From positions 1 to 19,547 of the forward strand of contig QYPU01000055.1 in assembly GCA_007280145.1 (NCBI GenBank): a DNA stretch of 19,547 bases, written 5' to 3'. Below, one piece after another: positions 1-6,367 of this stretch. Each line of letters starts with the position of its first letter. Positions within the stretch are counted from its first letter, which is position 1. Source of the stretch: Dehalococcoidia bacterium (GTDB lineage Bacteria > Chloroflexota > Dehalococcoidia > GIF9 > UBA5629). The position numbers and the translations under genes were made by a program. The notes below the pieces were generated by a model, which did not search any database, was not told the origin of the DNA, and saw nothing but the letters and a program-made list of their open reading frames with translations.

Positions 1-2
1 AC

Positions 3-263
3 AGAATCACCAGGGTTGTAGACAAGAAAAAGGGCAACAAGAAAGAGCTCAAGAACAAAAGCGGCAAGGTATCAGCAGTCAATCCCGACCTGTGCATCGG
101 CTGTGGTGTTTGCGTCTACAAGTGCCCCACGGAATCGCTCACGCTGGAGAGACGCGAGGTTATTGAAGACCCACCGAAAGATGCTCGCGAGTACACAAAG
201 CTAGTTATGGCAGATTTCGCCGCTGCTCGAACCAAACGCGGACAAGGCGAGACAAAATCGTAA
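3..263 (+). CDS. 4Fe-4S ferredoxin-domain protein, C-terminal part (5' end outside the window)
   Basis: This is the last 86 residues of a longer protein, open from the window edge to a TAA stop. The visible part has a ferredoxin motif C-x2-C-x2-C-x3-C-P at residues 31-42 (CIGCGVCVYKCP), enough to supply four ligands to one [4Fe-4S] cluster, so it probably carries electrons in the cytoplasm or as part of a redox complex. About 45 mostly charged residues follow, with no membrane segment. The enzyme it belongs to cannot be named because the N-terminal domains are missing. The next gene, another iron-sulfur protein, starts 54 bp downstream on the same strand, so the two may be co-transcribed. The reading frame and cluster motif are seen directly; the electron-transfer role is family knowledge. 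Confidence 0.8.
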   Translation, partial: RITRVVDKKKGNKKELKNKSGKVSAVNPDLCIGCGVCVYKCPTESLTLERREVIEDPPKDAREYTKLVMADFAAARTKRGQGETKS

Positions 264-300
264 CCGCTCAGTTACCCACAATACAACTTGACTACGAAAC

Positions 301-308
301 GAAGGGGG
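301..308 (+). promoter_or_regulatory. Shine-Dalgarno site that sets the start of the QueG-like gene
   Basis: A purine-rich GAAGGGGG lies 9 bp before the ATG at 318. It supports that ATG over the in-frame TTG at 288, which has no comparable site upstream. Confidence 0.6.
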
Positions 309-317
309 AATAAACCA

Positions 318-1451
318 ATGTCACTAAGCGAGGATATAAAAGATTTCGGCCTCGACCTGGGCTACAGCAAAGTAGGCATTACCACCGCTGACAGCTTCCC
401 TACCTACATTGCAGAACTCAACTCGCGGCGCGATATGTATAGATGGTATATCGAAAGCAATTTTCAGCCAATTACAGGCGCCAACCCCAAGAGCATCATG
501 CCATCGGCCAAGTCTATCATTGCGGTGGTCTATGACGCCTCCAAGGAAGCCTTTCCTGAAAAGCTTGTTGGCAAGATAGGCCGCCTCTACCAGGCAAGAT
601 GCTACCTGACCCCACGCGACCGCATCAACGGGGCTCGACGTCAATTGATGCGGGAGTTCCTAGAGAGAAACGGGTGTAACGTAGCTCAACGACTGGTTGT
701 TCCCGAGCGGTTATCAGCAGCTCGGGCAGGAGTCGTTACTTATGGGAAGAATACCTTCGCCTTCGCTGACGGAATAGGGTCATTCATCCTCATGACTGCC
801 TTTGTCGTCAATGTTGAGCTTGACTACGATAAGCCTACTTTGGAGGAAAAATGCCCACCCAATTGCACAGCTTGTATTGACGCCTGCCCCACCGGGGCCT
901 TATATGAACCGCTGAAGATGGACCCGCGCCGCTGCATCGCCTTCAACACTTTTATGGCTCAGGATAACTACCCCGGCGGCGTCACAAGCTACATCCCACC
1001 TGATATCAGGGAAAAGATGGGCACATGGATCCACGGTTGTGATATTTGCCAGGAGGTGTGCCCCAGAAACCAGAAAAGGTTAAAGGCAAAACTGCCCCAG
1101 AATGAGTTCTTAATCAAGGTAGCACAGGACTTTGAGCTCACCAAGCTACTGAATCTTTCTGATGAGTTCTACGCCAAAAGAGTGCAGCCATTGATGTACA
1201 ACTATATCAGAGACAAAAAATACTTCCAGAGAAACGCCGCCATTGCCCTGGGGAATACGGGTGACCCTGCGTTCATCCCAGACCTTGCCCAGGCTATGCA
1301 GGACCCTGAAGAGCTGGTACGCGGCTATGCTGCCTGGGCACTAGGGAAGATCGGTGGGAGTCAGGCAAGACAAGTCCTGGAGGCCAGTCTGGCACGTGAA
1401 ACAGCTCAGTCAGCCAGGAAAGAGATTGAGGTTGCCTTAGCTGCTGACTGA
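318..1451 (+). CDS. QueG-like 4Fe-4S double-cluster protein with C-terminal HEAT-type repeats
   Basis: 377 residues from the ATG at 318. The layout follows epoxyqueuosine reductase (QueG): an N-terminal domain opening with a G-LDLGYSKVGI segment, a ferredoxin domain, then HEAT/PBS-lyase-like helical repeats at about 303-360 (RNAAIALGNTGDPAF, RGYAAWALGKIGG). The two-cluster Cys pattern is C179, C183, C186, C190, then C206, then C241, C244, C248 followed by PRN, close to the QueG arrangement. QueG removes the epoxide of epoxyqueuosine in tRNA, using cobalamin and a catalytic Asp in a conserved VDSAP-LER segment. The matching region here (about 125-140, RLVVPERLSAARAG) has no Asp, and the C179-C183 spacing is x3, not x2. 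It may therefore be a paralogue with another redox role. Family membership is fairly sure; substrate is unknown. Confidence 0.8.
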   Translation: MSLSEDIKDFGLDLGYSKVGITTADSFPTYIAELNSRRDMYRWYIESNFQPITGANPKSIMPSAKSIIAVVYDASKEAFPEKLVGKIGRLYQARCYLTPRDRINGARRQLMREFLERNGCNVAQRLVVPERLSAARAGVVTYGKNTFAFADGIGSFILMTAFVVNVELDYDKPTLEEKCPPNCTACIDACPTGALYEPLKMDPRRCIAFNTFMAQDNYPGGVTSYIPPDIREKMGTWIHGCDICQEVCPRNQKRLKAKLPQNEFLIKVAQDFELTKLLNLSDEFYAKRVQPLMYNYIRDKKYFQRNAAIALGNTGDPAFIPDLAQAMQDPEELVRGYAAWALGKIGGSQARQVLEASLARETAQSARKEIEVALAAD

Positions 1452-1456
1452 GCTAG

Positions 1457-1496
1457 CTAGTTAACACTAGTTAACAAATGTTTATATTAACAAATG
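1457..1496 (+). repeat. Short overlapping direct repeats ahead of the haloalkane dehalogenase
   Basis: CTAGTTAACA occurs twice back to back (1457-1466 and 1467-1476), and TTAACAAATG occurs twice (1471-1480 and 1487-1496). GTTAAC is itself a palindrome and appears in both copies of the first repeat. The repeats overlap the predicted promoter of the next gene, so they could be an operator; no regulator gene is next to them. Confidence 0.6.
1461..1488 (+). promoter_or_regulatory. Candidate sigma70-type promoter for the haloalkane dehalogenase gene
   Basis: TTAACA (1461-1466, 5/6 to TTGACA) is followed after 16 bp by TATATT (1483-1488, 5/6 to TATAAT). It would start transcription near 1495, about 45 bp before the ATG at 1539. 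A second possibility is TTAACA at 1487-1492 with GATACT at 1511-1516 (18-bp spacer). Confidence 0.45.
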
Positions 1497-1538
1497 AAAA
1501 AACATGATAAGATACTGAATCGATAAAAGGGAGGAAAC

Positions 1539-2438
1539 ATGCCAATTATCCGCACACCAGACGAATGTTTTAGCAACTTACCCGATTTCCCCTTCATGCC
1601 TCACTACGTTGAGATTAACGGATTGCGTGTGCACTACGTCGACGAAGGTGAAGGTGAAGTCATCCTTTGCCTGCATGGCGAACCAAGCTGGGCATACCTG
1701 TATCGCAAGATGATTCCACCCCTCTCAACCAAGCATCGTGTCATTGCGATGGATTTCATTGGCTTCGGACGGTCAGACAAGCTCACTGAGCGGGACGACT
1801 ACTCTTTTCAGATGCACCATGATACACTGACAGGCTTCATCACGGCACTGGCACTTGACAATATAACGCTTGTGGCACAGGACTGGGGCGGAGAGCTTGG
1901 CCTACCAGTAGCAACTGAGATGCCACAGCGATTTGCTAGACTGGTTATAATGAATACTGGTTTGCCAACTGGCGACGAAACGCCGAGCGAAGGGTTTTTA
2001 AGATGGCGACACTTCGCCGAACGAGTGACAGACATGTCCATTGGGCGTGTCATACGCAGCAGTGCGGTATACCCTGACAGCATTCCACCAGAAGTCATCG
2101 CCGCATACGACGCACCATTTCCTGATGCTTCTTACAAGGCTGGCGCTGCCGTGTGGCCGTTGCTTGTGCCCATTCACCCAAACGACCCCGGTGCCGCCGA
2201 AATGAAACAGGCTCGGCAAATTCTATCCAAATGGGATAAACCAGCTCTGGTGATGTTCTCTGACGGTGACCCCATTACGCGAGGCGGAGACAGATTCTTC
2301 CGCAAGCTCATACCAACAGCCAAAGACCAGCCTGAAATCGTAATTAAAGATGCCGGCCACTTCCTTCAGGAGGAAAAGGGCAAGGAAATTGCCCAGTACA
2401 TTCTGGACTTCATGGCTCGGACACCAATCGTCGACTGA
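1539..2438 (+). CDS. Haloalkane dehalogenase, subfamily I (alpha/beta-hydrolase)
   Basis: 299 residues, near the usual size of the family (about 300). It would hydrolyse a carbon-halogen bond in a haloalkane to give an alcohol and halide, without cofactors, in the cytoplasm. Key elements are visible: HGEP at 46-49 (Glu48 in the oxyanion-hole position typical of subfamily I), the nucleophile elbow QDWGG with Asp115 and halide-binding Trp116, a second halide-binding Trp likely at 156 in the cap (FLRW), the acid Asp244 (SDGDPIT) and the base His274 (DAGHF). Asp-His-Asp plus Trp-Trp is the subfamily-I pentad. AAGGGAGG at 1527-1534 supports the ATG. No transport or regulator gene is adjacent. Other hydrolases share the fold, but the DW nucleophile and the HGEP motif favour a dehalogenase. 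The actual substrate cannot be read from the sequence. Confidence 0.85.
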   Translation: MPIIRTPDECFSNLPDFPFMPHYVEINGLRVHYVDEGEGEVILCLHGEPSWAYLYRKMIPPLSTKHRVIAMDFIGFGRSDKLTERDDYSFQMHHDTLTGFITALALDNITLVAQDWGGELGLPVATEMPQRFARLVIMNTGLPTGDETPSEGFLRWRHFAERVTDMSIGRVIRSSAVYPDSIPPEVIAAYDAPFPDASYKAGAAVWPLLVPIHPNDPGAAEMKQARQILSKWDKPALVMFSDGDPITRGGDRFFRKLIPTAKDQPEIVIKDAGHFLQEEKGKEIAQYILDFMARTPIVD

Positions 2439-2565
2439 ACACATATTCAGGCACAGGGGATGAATATCGGCTCTTCCAGCTAACTTAAAACAGCCTCTAG
2501 CCCAAGCGAGATTAGAAGCCCGTTTCCGTTGTTTCAGAGATGCTCACCAGAAAGATGTTGGATAA

Positions 2566-2639
2566 CGACCCCGATCGGATTCGAACCGACGATCTCCACC
2601 GTGACAGGGTGGCATGTTAGACCGCTACACCACGGGGCC
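2566..2639 (-). tRNA. tRNA-Asp (anticodon GTC)
   Basis: The reverse complement folds into a complete 74-nt cloverleaf. The acceptor stem is GGCCCCG with CGGGGTC (one G-U pair) and discriminator G. The D stem is GTGT/ACAT, and the anticodon stem CCACC/GGTGG holds loop CTGTCAC with anticodon GTC. There is a 5-nt variable loop, and a T arm GTCGG-TTCGAAT-CCGAT. The 3' CCA is not encoded (the next bases are TTA), so it must be added by tRNA nucleotidyltransferase. It is the only clear minus-strand gene and stands alone between + strand genes. Confidence 0.95.
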
Positions 2640-2687
2640 ATGCTTTCAAAAGACTCAAATCTGTTCGAGCAACCTTTGCAGACAAAA

Positions 2688-2716
2688 GTCTATCAATATG
2701 GCGTTTATCATGTCAA
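2688..2716 (-). promoter_or_regulatory. Weak candidate promoter for tRNA-Asp
   Basis: On the minus strand a perfect TTGACA (2716-2711) is followed after 17 bp by ATAGAC (2693-2688), a poor -10 match. It would give a leader of roughly 45 nt before the tRNA. The -35 is convincing, the -10 is not. Confidence 0.35.
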
Positions 2717-2772
2717 GCCAGTGTACTCGTTCATATGATCAGTGACACACTTGCCGACTACCGACTGTTTTC

Positions 2773-2848
2773 ACATGTAGTGCAGTCTTTTAAGGCTGCC
2801 CAGGGGTGGTGGCAGGCATGGGCAGGGCTGAAGCCCTGCGCTACATGT
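2773..2848. repeat. REPIN-like element: two inverted GTAG-headed hairpins
   Basis: The ends are inverted copies: ACATGTAGTGCAG at 2773-2785 against CTGCGCTACATGT at 2836-2848 (12 of 13 match). Each end carries GTAG (2777-2780, and 2841-2844 on the other strand) followed one base later by a hairpin. The left hairpin is GCAGTCTT/AAGGCTGC (2782-2799); the right one is GCAGGGC/GCCCTGC with loop TGAA (2822-2839). A GTAG tetranucleotide before a hairpin is the known hallmark of REP sequences mobilised by RAYT (TnpA-REP) transposases, and an inverted pair is the REPIN form. Only one copy is in the window and no RAYT gene is present, so the assignment rests on structure. Confidence 0.6.
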
Positions 2849-3199
2849 TTATTATTTTGCTAATAGCGATACCGTGTGAGTGTCAACTATCTATCTGAAC
2901 TAGATCAGAGTATCTCTGAAAGCTCTGGTAGCAGCACTTAGCCAGCTTATTAGGATACATAGCTCAAAAAAGCAAGCAATGCGTTCCTCGTACTCCTCAA
3001 GGATTAGCCAATGACAAACCATTTGTAATACCCTGATTCTTCAACGCTATTGATTGATTTTCTAACCCAAGTAGTATATGCTACATATCGGCTACTACTG
3101 CGTCAGGATTAATAATTGTTTGGGAATTGCCAAATGTTACCTTCAATGAGATCCATCACCCCCCACTTCACTTTCCAAGATAACAGAAAGAAAAGGTTA
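2849..3199. other. Non-coding stretch between the REPIN-like element and the IPT-repeat gene
   Basis: No convincing gene or promoter is seen in these 351 bp. It holds small dyads only: TCAGAG-tat-CTCTGA (2905-2919) and a nested inverted region GTAGTA (3071-3076) with TACTAC (3093-3098) around ATATG-cta-CATAT. The latter lies about 100 bp before the IPT-repeat gene and could be an operator, but nothing else supports that. Confidence 0.5.
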
Positions 3200-4816
3200 A
3201 TGCACAGCAAAGGTTTATTCGCAGCCCTCGCTTTAACCATTATCCTGATGCCATTGTTACTCCTGGTATCTCCTGCCCCAGTTCATGCTGCTAGTGTTAC
3301 TTTAAATCCCACCTCAGGCACTGTAGGCACATCTGTATTAATTAGTGGGGAGGGCTTTGTTGGTCATCTGGCCATCATTCACTGGGATGGCCAAGAGGTA
3401 GCCACAGATATCCCCATCTCTGAAACAGGTGGATTAACTTACAAATTAGATATCCCGCATACCTGCAAGGGCAACCACATTATTGAAGTTACCGATGATA
3501 GCCATTGGTCTGGTAGCTCGGCATCATCCACCTTCACTGTGCTTCCCGGGATAAAAGTCTTTCCACGCGTTGGCCGAGAAGGGACAAGAATTACTATCAC
3601 CGGCAGCGGTTTCGCTGCTAACGAAGAGGGCATCGGAATAACTTGGGATGGTAATACCACTTCTAGCTCCCCTAGTACCGCTGATATGTCTGGTAAATGG
3701 CACGCCAGTTTGAATATTCCAGAGACAACCAGAGGTGAACATTTCATCGGCGCCTTCGGTAATTCGACAAAGGCATCTGAAGTTGCTGAAGCGCTGTTTA
3801 TCGTATCTTATTGGGCAAAGGCAGAGCCAGTTTCTGGGCCAGTGGGTACGGAGATTGCAATCGACGGGTTTGGTTTTCGAATTGGCGAAGATGGACTCAC
3901 CATAACTTATGATGGCAAAATAATCAAATGTAATATAGTGGCCGAGAGCGATGGCACTTTTAGCACTACCCTAAATATTCCACCCAGCACTCAAGGATAC
4001 CACACAATCGGCATTTATGGCAGCAGCTTCACGCCAAAAGGGAATGTGCCCGATATTGACTTTGAAGTCACACCACAAATAAAACTACAGCCTGTATCAG
4101 GAAACAAAGGCACGAAGGTAGCCGTTGCGGGGAGCGGTTTTGCCAAAAATGAAGCAATAACCATCAGTTTTGATGAAATGGCACTAGCTATAGCAGCCGT
4201 CGCTGATGACGCAGGCAGCTTCAGCACCATCTTAGAAGTTCCTCAAAGCAAAGGCAAAGAGCATACTATAAGTGCCACAGGCAGCAACAATAATTCTGCC
4301 CAGGCTGGGTTCATCACAGAGAAGACCCCACCCTCAGCACCACAATTATTATCCCCCGAGCAAGGGGATAAGCTAGAAATCTTTAGCTCAGTTGGCGATG
4401 TGGTCATTGGAACTGTTAAATGTCTGTTCAGAATTACCGACTCCTTGCAAAGTTCCAAACCAGTTCTGGCTACTTTTGATTGGACAGATGTTGCTGAGTC
4501 CGGTGATGTAAGCTACGTTTTTCAAGTTGCTAACACTGACGACTTCTCGTCACCCATATTAGTCAAAGAGAATTTAGCTGATTCAGAGTATGCTGTGCCC
4601 AAGGAGGATGCCCTGACTTCAGGAAGCTACAGTTGGAGAATAAAGGCTATCGATTACGTTGGGAATGAAAGCCCATGGTCTGAGGTACGGGAATTTGAAC
4701 TGATTCCAATGTCTACCCTAGTCCTCATCCTATCTCTAGCCATTCCGGTGCTATTTATAGCTGTTGTGGTAGCATTGGGGATATTAACTTGGCGGGCAGA
4801 AAGATCGAAACTATGA
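3200..4816 (+). CDS. Secreted, membrane-anchored protein with four IPT/TIG-like repeats
   Basis: 538 residues from the ATG at 3200. Residues 1-30 form a classical Sec signal peptide (MHSKG, a hydrophobic stretch, then APVHA before the likely cut). Four immunoglobulin-like IPT/TIG-type repeats follow at about 31-115, 117-202, 204-290 and 292-373. Each opens with a P-SG--GT--I-G-GF pattern and contains a (T/S)(W/Y/F)DG-like strand. Residues about 378-502 look like a fibronectin-III-type domain, and 504-529 is one membrane helix with a basic tail (RAERSKL), so the bulk faces outside. It is probably a surface adhesion or structural protein; no enzyme motif is visible. Starts further upstream (TTG 3116, ATG 3134 or 3146) would give a long charged extension before the signal peptide; the Shine-Dalgarno for 3200 is weak and close. 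It stands alone. Confidence 0.75.
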   Translation: MHSKGLFAALALTIILMPLLLLVSPAPVHAASVTLNPTSGTVGTSVLISGEGFVGHLAIIHWDGQEVATDIPISETGGLTYKLDIPHTCKGNHIIEVTDDSHWSGSSASSTFTVLPGIKVFPRVGREGTRITITGSGFAANEEGIGITWDGNTTSSSPSTADMSGKWHASLNIPETTRGEHFIGAFGNSTKASEVAEALFIVSYWAKAEPVSGPVGTEIAIDGFGFRIGEDGLTITYDGKIIKCNIVAESDGTFSTTLNIPPSTQGYHTIGIYGSSFTPKGNVPDIDFEVTPQIKLQPVSGNKGTKVAVAGSGFAKNEAITISFDEMALAIAAVADDAGSFSTILEVPQSKGKEHTISATGSNNNSAQAGFITEKTPPSAPQLLSPEQGDKLEIFSSVGDVVIGTVKCLFRITDSLQSSKPVLATFDWTDVAESGDVSYVFQVANTDDFSSPILVKENLADSEYAVPKEDALTSGSYSWRIKAIDYVGNESPWSEVREFELIPMSTLVLILSLAIPVLFIAVVVALGILTWRAERSKL

Positions 4817-4837
4817 GAAGGCTTCCATTAGGTCAAC

Positions 4838-4867
4838 TTGTCTCCTGCTGCTATTATGTGATATATT
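4838..4867 (+). promoter_or_regulatory. Candidate promoter for the thiC operon
   Basis: TTGTCT (4838-4843) is followed after 18 bp by TATATT (4862-4867). Transcription would begin near 4874, just before the riboswitch. Confidence 0.45.
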
Positions 4868-4890
4868 TGATTTGAAGAGATTCTAATTAG

Positions 4891-4988
4891 CCGCTAGGGG
4901 TGCTCAGAGCAAAAATTCCAGGCTGAGACTCCGATAGGACGGAGAACCCTTGAAACCTGACCTTGGTAATTCGAGCGTAGGGAAGCGG
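4891..4988 (+). promoter_or_regulatory. TPP riboswitch (THI element) aptamer
   Basis: The two hallmark thi-box cores are present: CTGAGA at 4923-4928 in the pyrimidine-sensing arm and ACCTGA at 4955-4960 in the pyrophosphate arm. The closing P1 stem is CCGCT (4891-4895) with AGCGG (4984-4988), and CTCCG/CGGAG (4929-4933 and 4939-4943) forms a helix after CTGAGA. It binds thiamine pyrophosphate in the nascent mRNA. It is followed by an intrinsic terminator and then thiC, the most usual target of this riboswitch. Confidence 0.95.
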
Positions 4989-4995
4989 TATCAAA

Positions 4996-5035
4996 CCAAG
5001 GGTTTAGCGCTGCGGGCTAAAGCTCTTGGTTTTTT
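4996..5035 (+). terminator. Expression-platform terminator of the TPP riboswitch
   Basis: CCAAGGG-TTTAGC (4996-5008) pairs with GCTAAA-GCTCTTGG (5016-5029) with a one-base bulge, followed by six T (5030-5035). The 5' arm ACCAAGG (4995-5001) is also complementary to CCTTGGT (4961-4967) inside the aptamer, just after ACCTGA. That offers a 7-bp antiterminator when TPP is absent. The thiC Shine-Dalgarno lies only 6 bp past the T run, so control is by premature termination. Confidence 0.85.
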
Positions 5036-5050
5036 GATTTGGAGAGTGAA

Positions 5051-6346
5051 ATGACTCAACTAGAGCTAGCAAGGCAGGGAATTCTATCATCCCAAATGAA
5101 GTACATAGCTCAACAGGAAGATGTGAGCGAGGAATTTATTCAGCAATACGTAGCTGAAGGCAAAATCATAATCCCAGCTAATGTTAATCATGTTAACCTC
5201 GTTCCCCACGGCATAGGCAAGGGGCTAACTATCAAGGTTAACGCTAATATTGGCACCTCGTCAGATTATGGCACTACAGACAGTGAACTAGAGAAATTGC
5301 ATACCGCTATCCACTTCGGTGCTGACGCAGTTATGGATTTGAGCACTGGGGGTGACATTACAGCCACTCGCCAAGTTATTATCGCTGCTAGCACCCTGCC
5401 CGTAGGCACTGTGCCTATATATCAAGCTGGGCTCGAAGCTATCGAGCGACACGGAGCAATAGTAAACATGACTGTTGATGAAATCTTCGCTGTGATTGAG
5501 CAGCAAGCTAAAGATGGCGTTGATTTCATGACTGTTCATTGTGGTGTTACCCAGGCAGCTATTGCTCGGCTAAAAAAGCAAAGTAGAGTGACTGATATCG
5601 TATCCCGAGGTGGCGCCTTTCTTATTGGTTGGATGTTACACAACGGCCAAGAAAATCCCCTTTATGAGTATTATGACCGTCTATTGGATTTAGCCCACAG
5701 ATTCGATGTGACTCTAAGCTTGGGCGACGGTATGCGCCCGGGGAGCTTAGCTGATGCTACTGACCGAGCTCAGGTCGAAGAGCTAATTATCCTCGGTGAA
5801 TTAGTAGAGCAAGCTTGGGAAGCTGGTGTTCAAGTGATGGTAGAAGGTCCGGGACATCTACCGCTAGACCAGATTGCTACCAATGTCCAGCTAGAAAAAA
5901 GCCTTTGCCGCGGAGCTCCGTTTTACGTCCTTGGCCCCCTAGTAACTGATGTTGCTGCTGGCTATGACCACATCACCGCCGCTATCGGCGGCGCTATCGC
6001 CGCTGCCTCAGGAGCTGATTTCCTATGCTACGTTACGCCAGCGGAGCATCTTTCACTCCCCGATGCTGAGGATGTAAAAATAGGAGTAATAGCCTCACGC
6101 ATCGCTGCTCATGCTGCTGATATTGCCAGAGGCATAAAGAAAGCGAGCGAGTGGGACAAGAAGATGTCTGCTGCCAGAAAAAATCTTGATTGGAAATCCC
6201 AAGCTGAATTGTCCCTAGACCCAGAAAAGGTTCAGATGGTTCACGATAAATATGCTACTGCTGGGCCAGCTTGCAGTATGTGCGGCAACTACTGCGCTAT
6301 GGCATTGGTAGAGAAATATCTAGGAATTTCAGCAACCAAATGTTAA
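5051..6346 (+). CDS. thiC: Phosphomethylpyrimidine synthase ThiC
   Basis: 431 residues, the short bacterial/archaeal form. It is a radical-SAM enzyme that rearranges aminoimidazole ribotide into HMP phosphate, the pyrimidine half of thiamine. Conserved blocks are NVNHVNLVP, ADAVMDLSTGG, TVHCGV, SRGGAFLIGWM, DGMRPGS and EGPGH. The C-terminal cluster-binding Cys are C408, C411 and C415, i.e. C-x2-C-x3-C, whereas the textbook ThiC motif is C-x2-C-x4-C. The start at 5051 is chosen over the in-frame TTG at 5039 because GGAG at 5041-5044 sits 6 bp before the ATG. The upstream TPP riboswitch argues for ThiC over its paralogue BzaF (benzimidazole synthesis for cobamides), which is the main alternative. 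It heads a tight four-gene run with cinA, speH and speB. Confidence 0.92.
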   Translation: MTQLELARQGILSSQMKYIAQQEDVSEEFIQQYVAEGKIIIPANVNHVNLVPHGIGKGLTIKVNANIGTSSDYGTTDSELEKLHTAIHFGADAVMDLSTGGDITATRQVIIAASTLPVGTVPIYQAGLEAIERHGAIVNMTVDEIFAVIEQQAKDGVDFMTVHCGVTQAAIARLKKQSRVTDIVSRGGAFLIGWMLHNGQENPLYEYYDRLLDLAHRFDVTLSLGDGMRPGSLADATDRAQVEELIILGELVEQAWEAGVQVMVEGPGHLPLDQIATNVQLEKSLCRGAPFYVLGPLVTDVAAGYDHITAAIGGAIAAASGADFLCYVTPAEHLSLPDAEDVKIGVIASRIAAHAADIARGIKKASEWDKKMSAARKNLDWKSQAELSLDPEKVQMVHDKYATAGPACSMCGNYCAMALVEKYLGISATKC

Positions 6347-6367
6347 TCCTATCAATCATAAAAGAGG

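Noticed and set aside
288..317. TTG start 10 codons upstream for the QueG-like gene
   Set aside because: The ATG at 318 has a good purine-rich site 9 bp upstream and matches the family's usual N terminus.
2439..2565. Intrinsic terminator after the haloalkane dehalogenase or the tRNA
   Set aside because: ATATTC/GAATAT (near 2443-2468) can pair, but the loop is long and no T run follows on either strand.
2566..2639. tRNA-Asp as an integration site of a mobile island
   Set aside because: No second copy of the tRNA 3' end, no integrase gene and no island boundary is visible in the window.
2529..2738. 69-codon + strand ORF
   Set aside because: It lies across the tRNA-Asp gene on the other strand and has no Shine-Dalgarno; it is the antisense reading of a tRNA.
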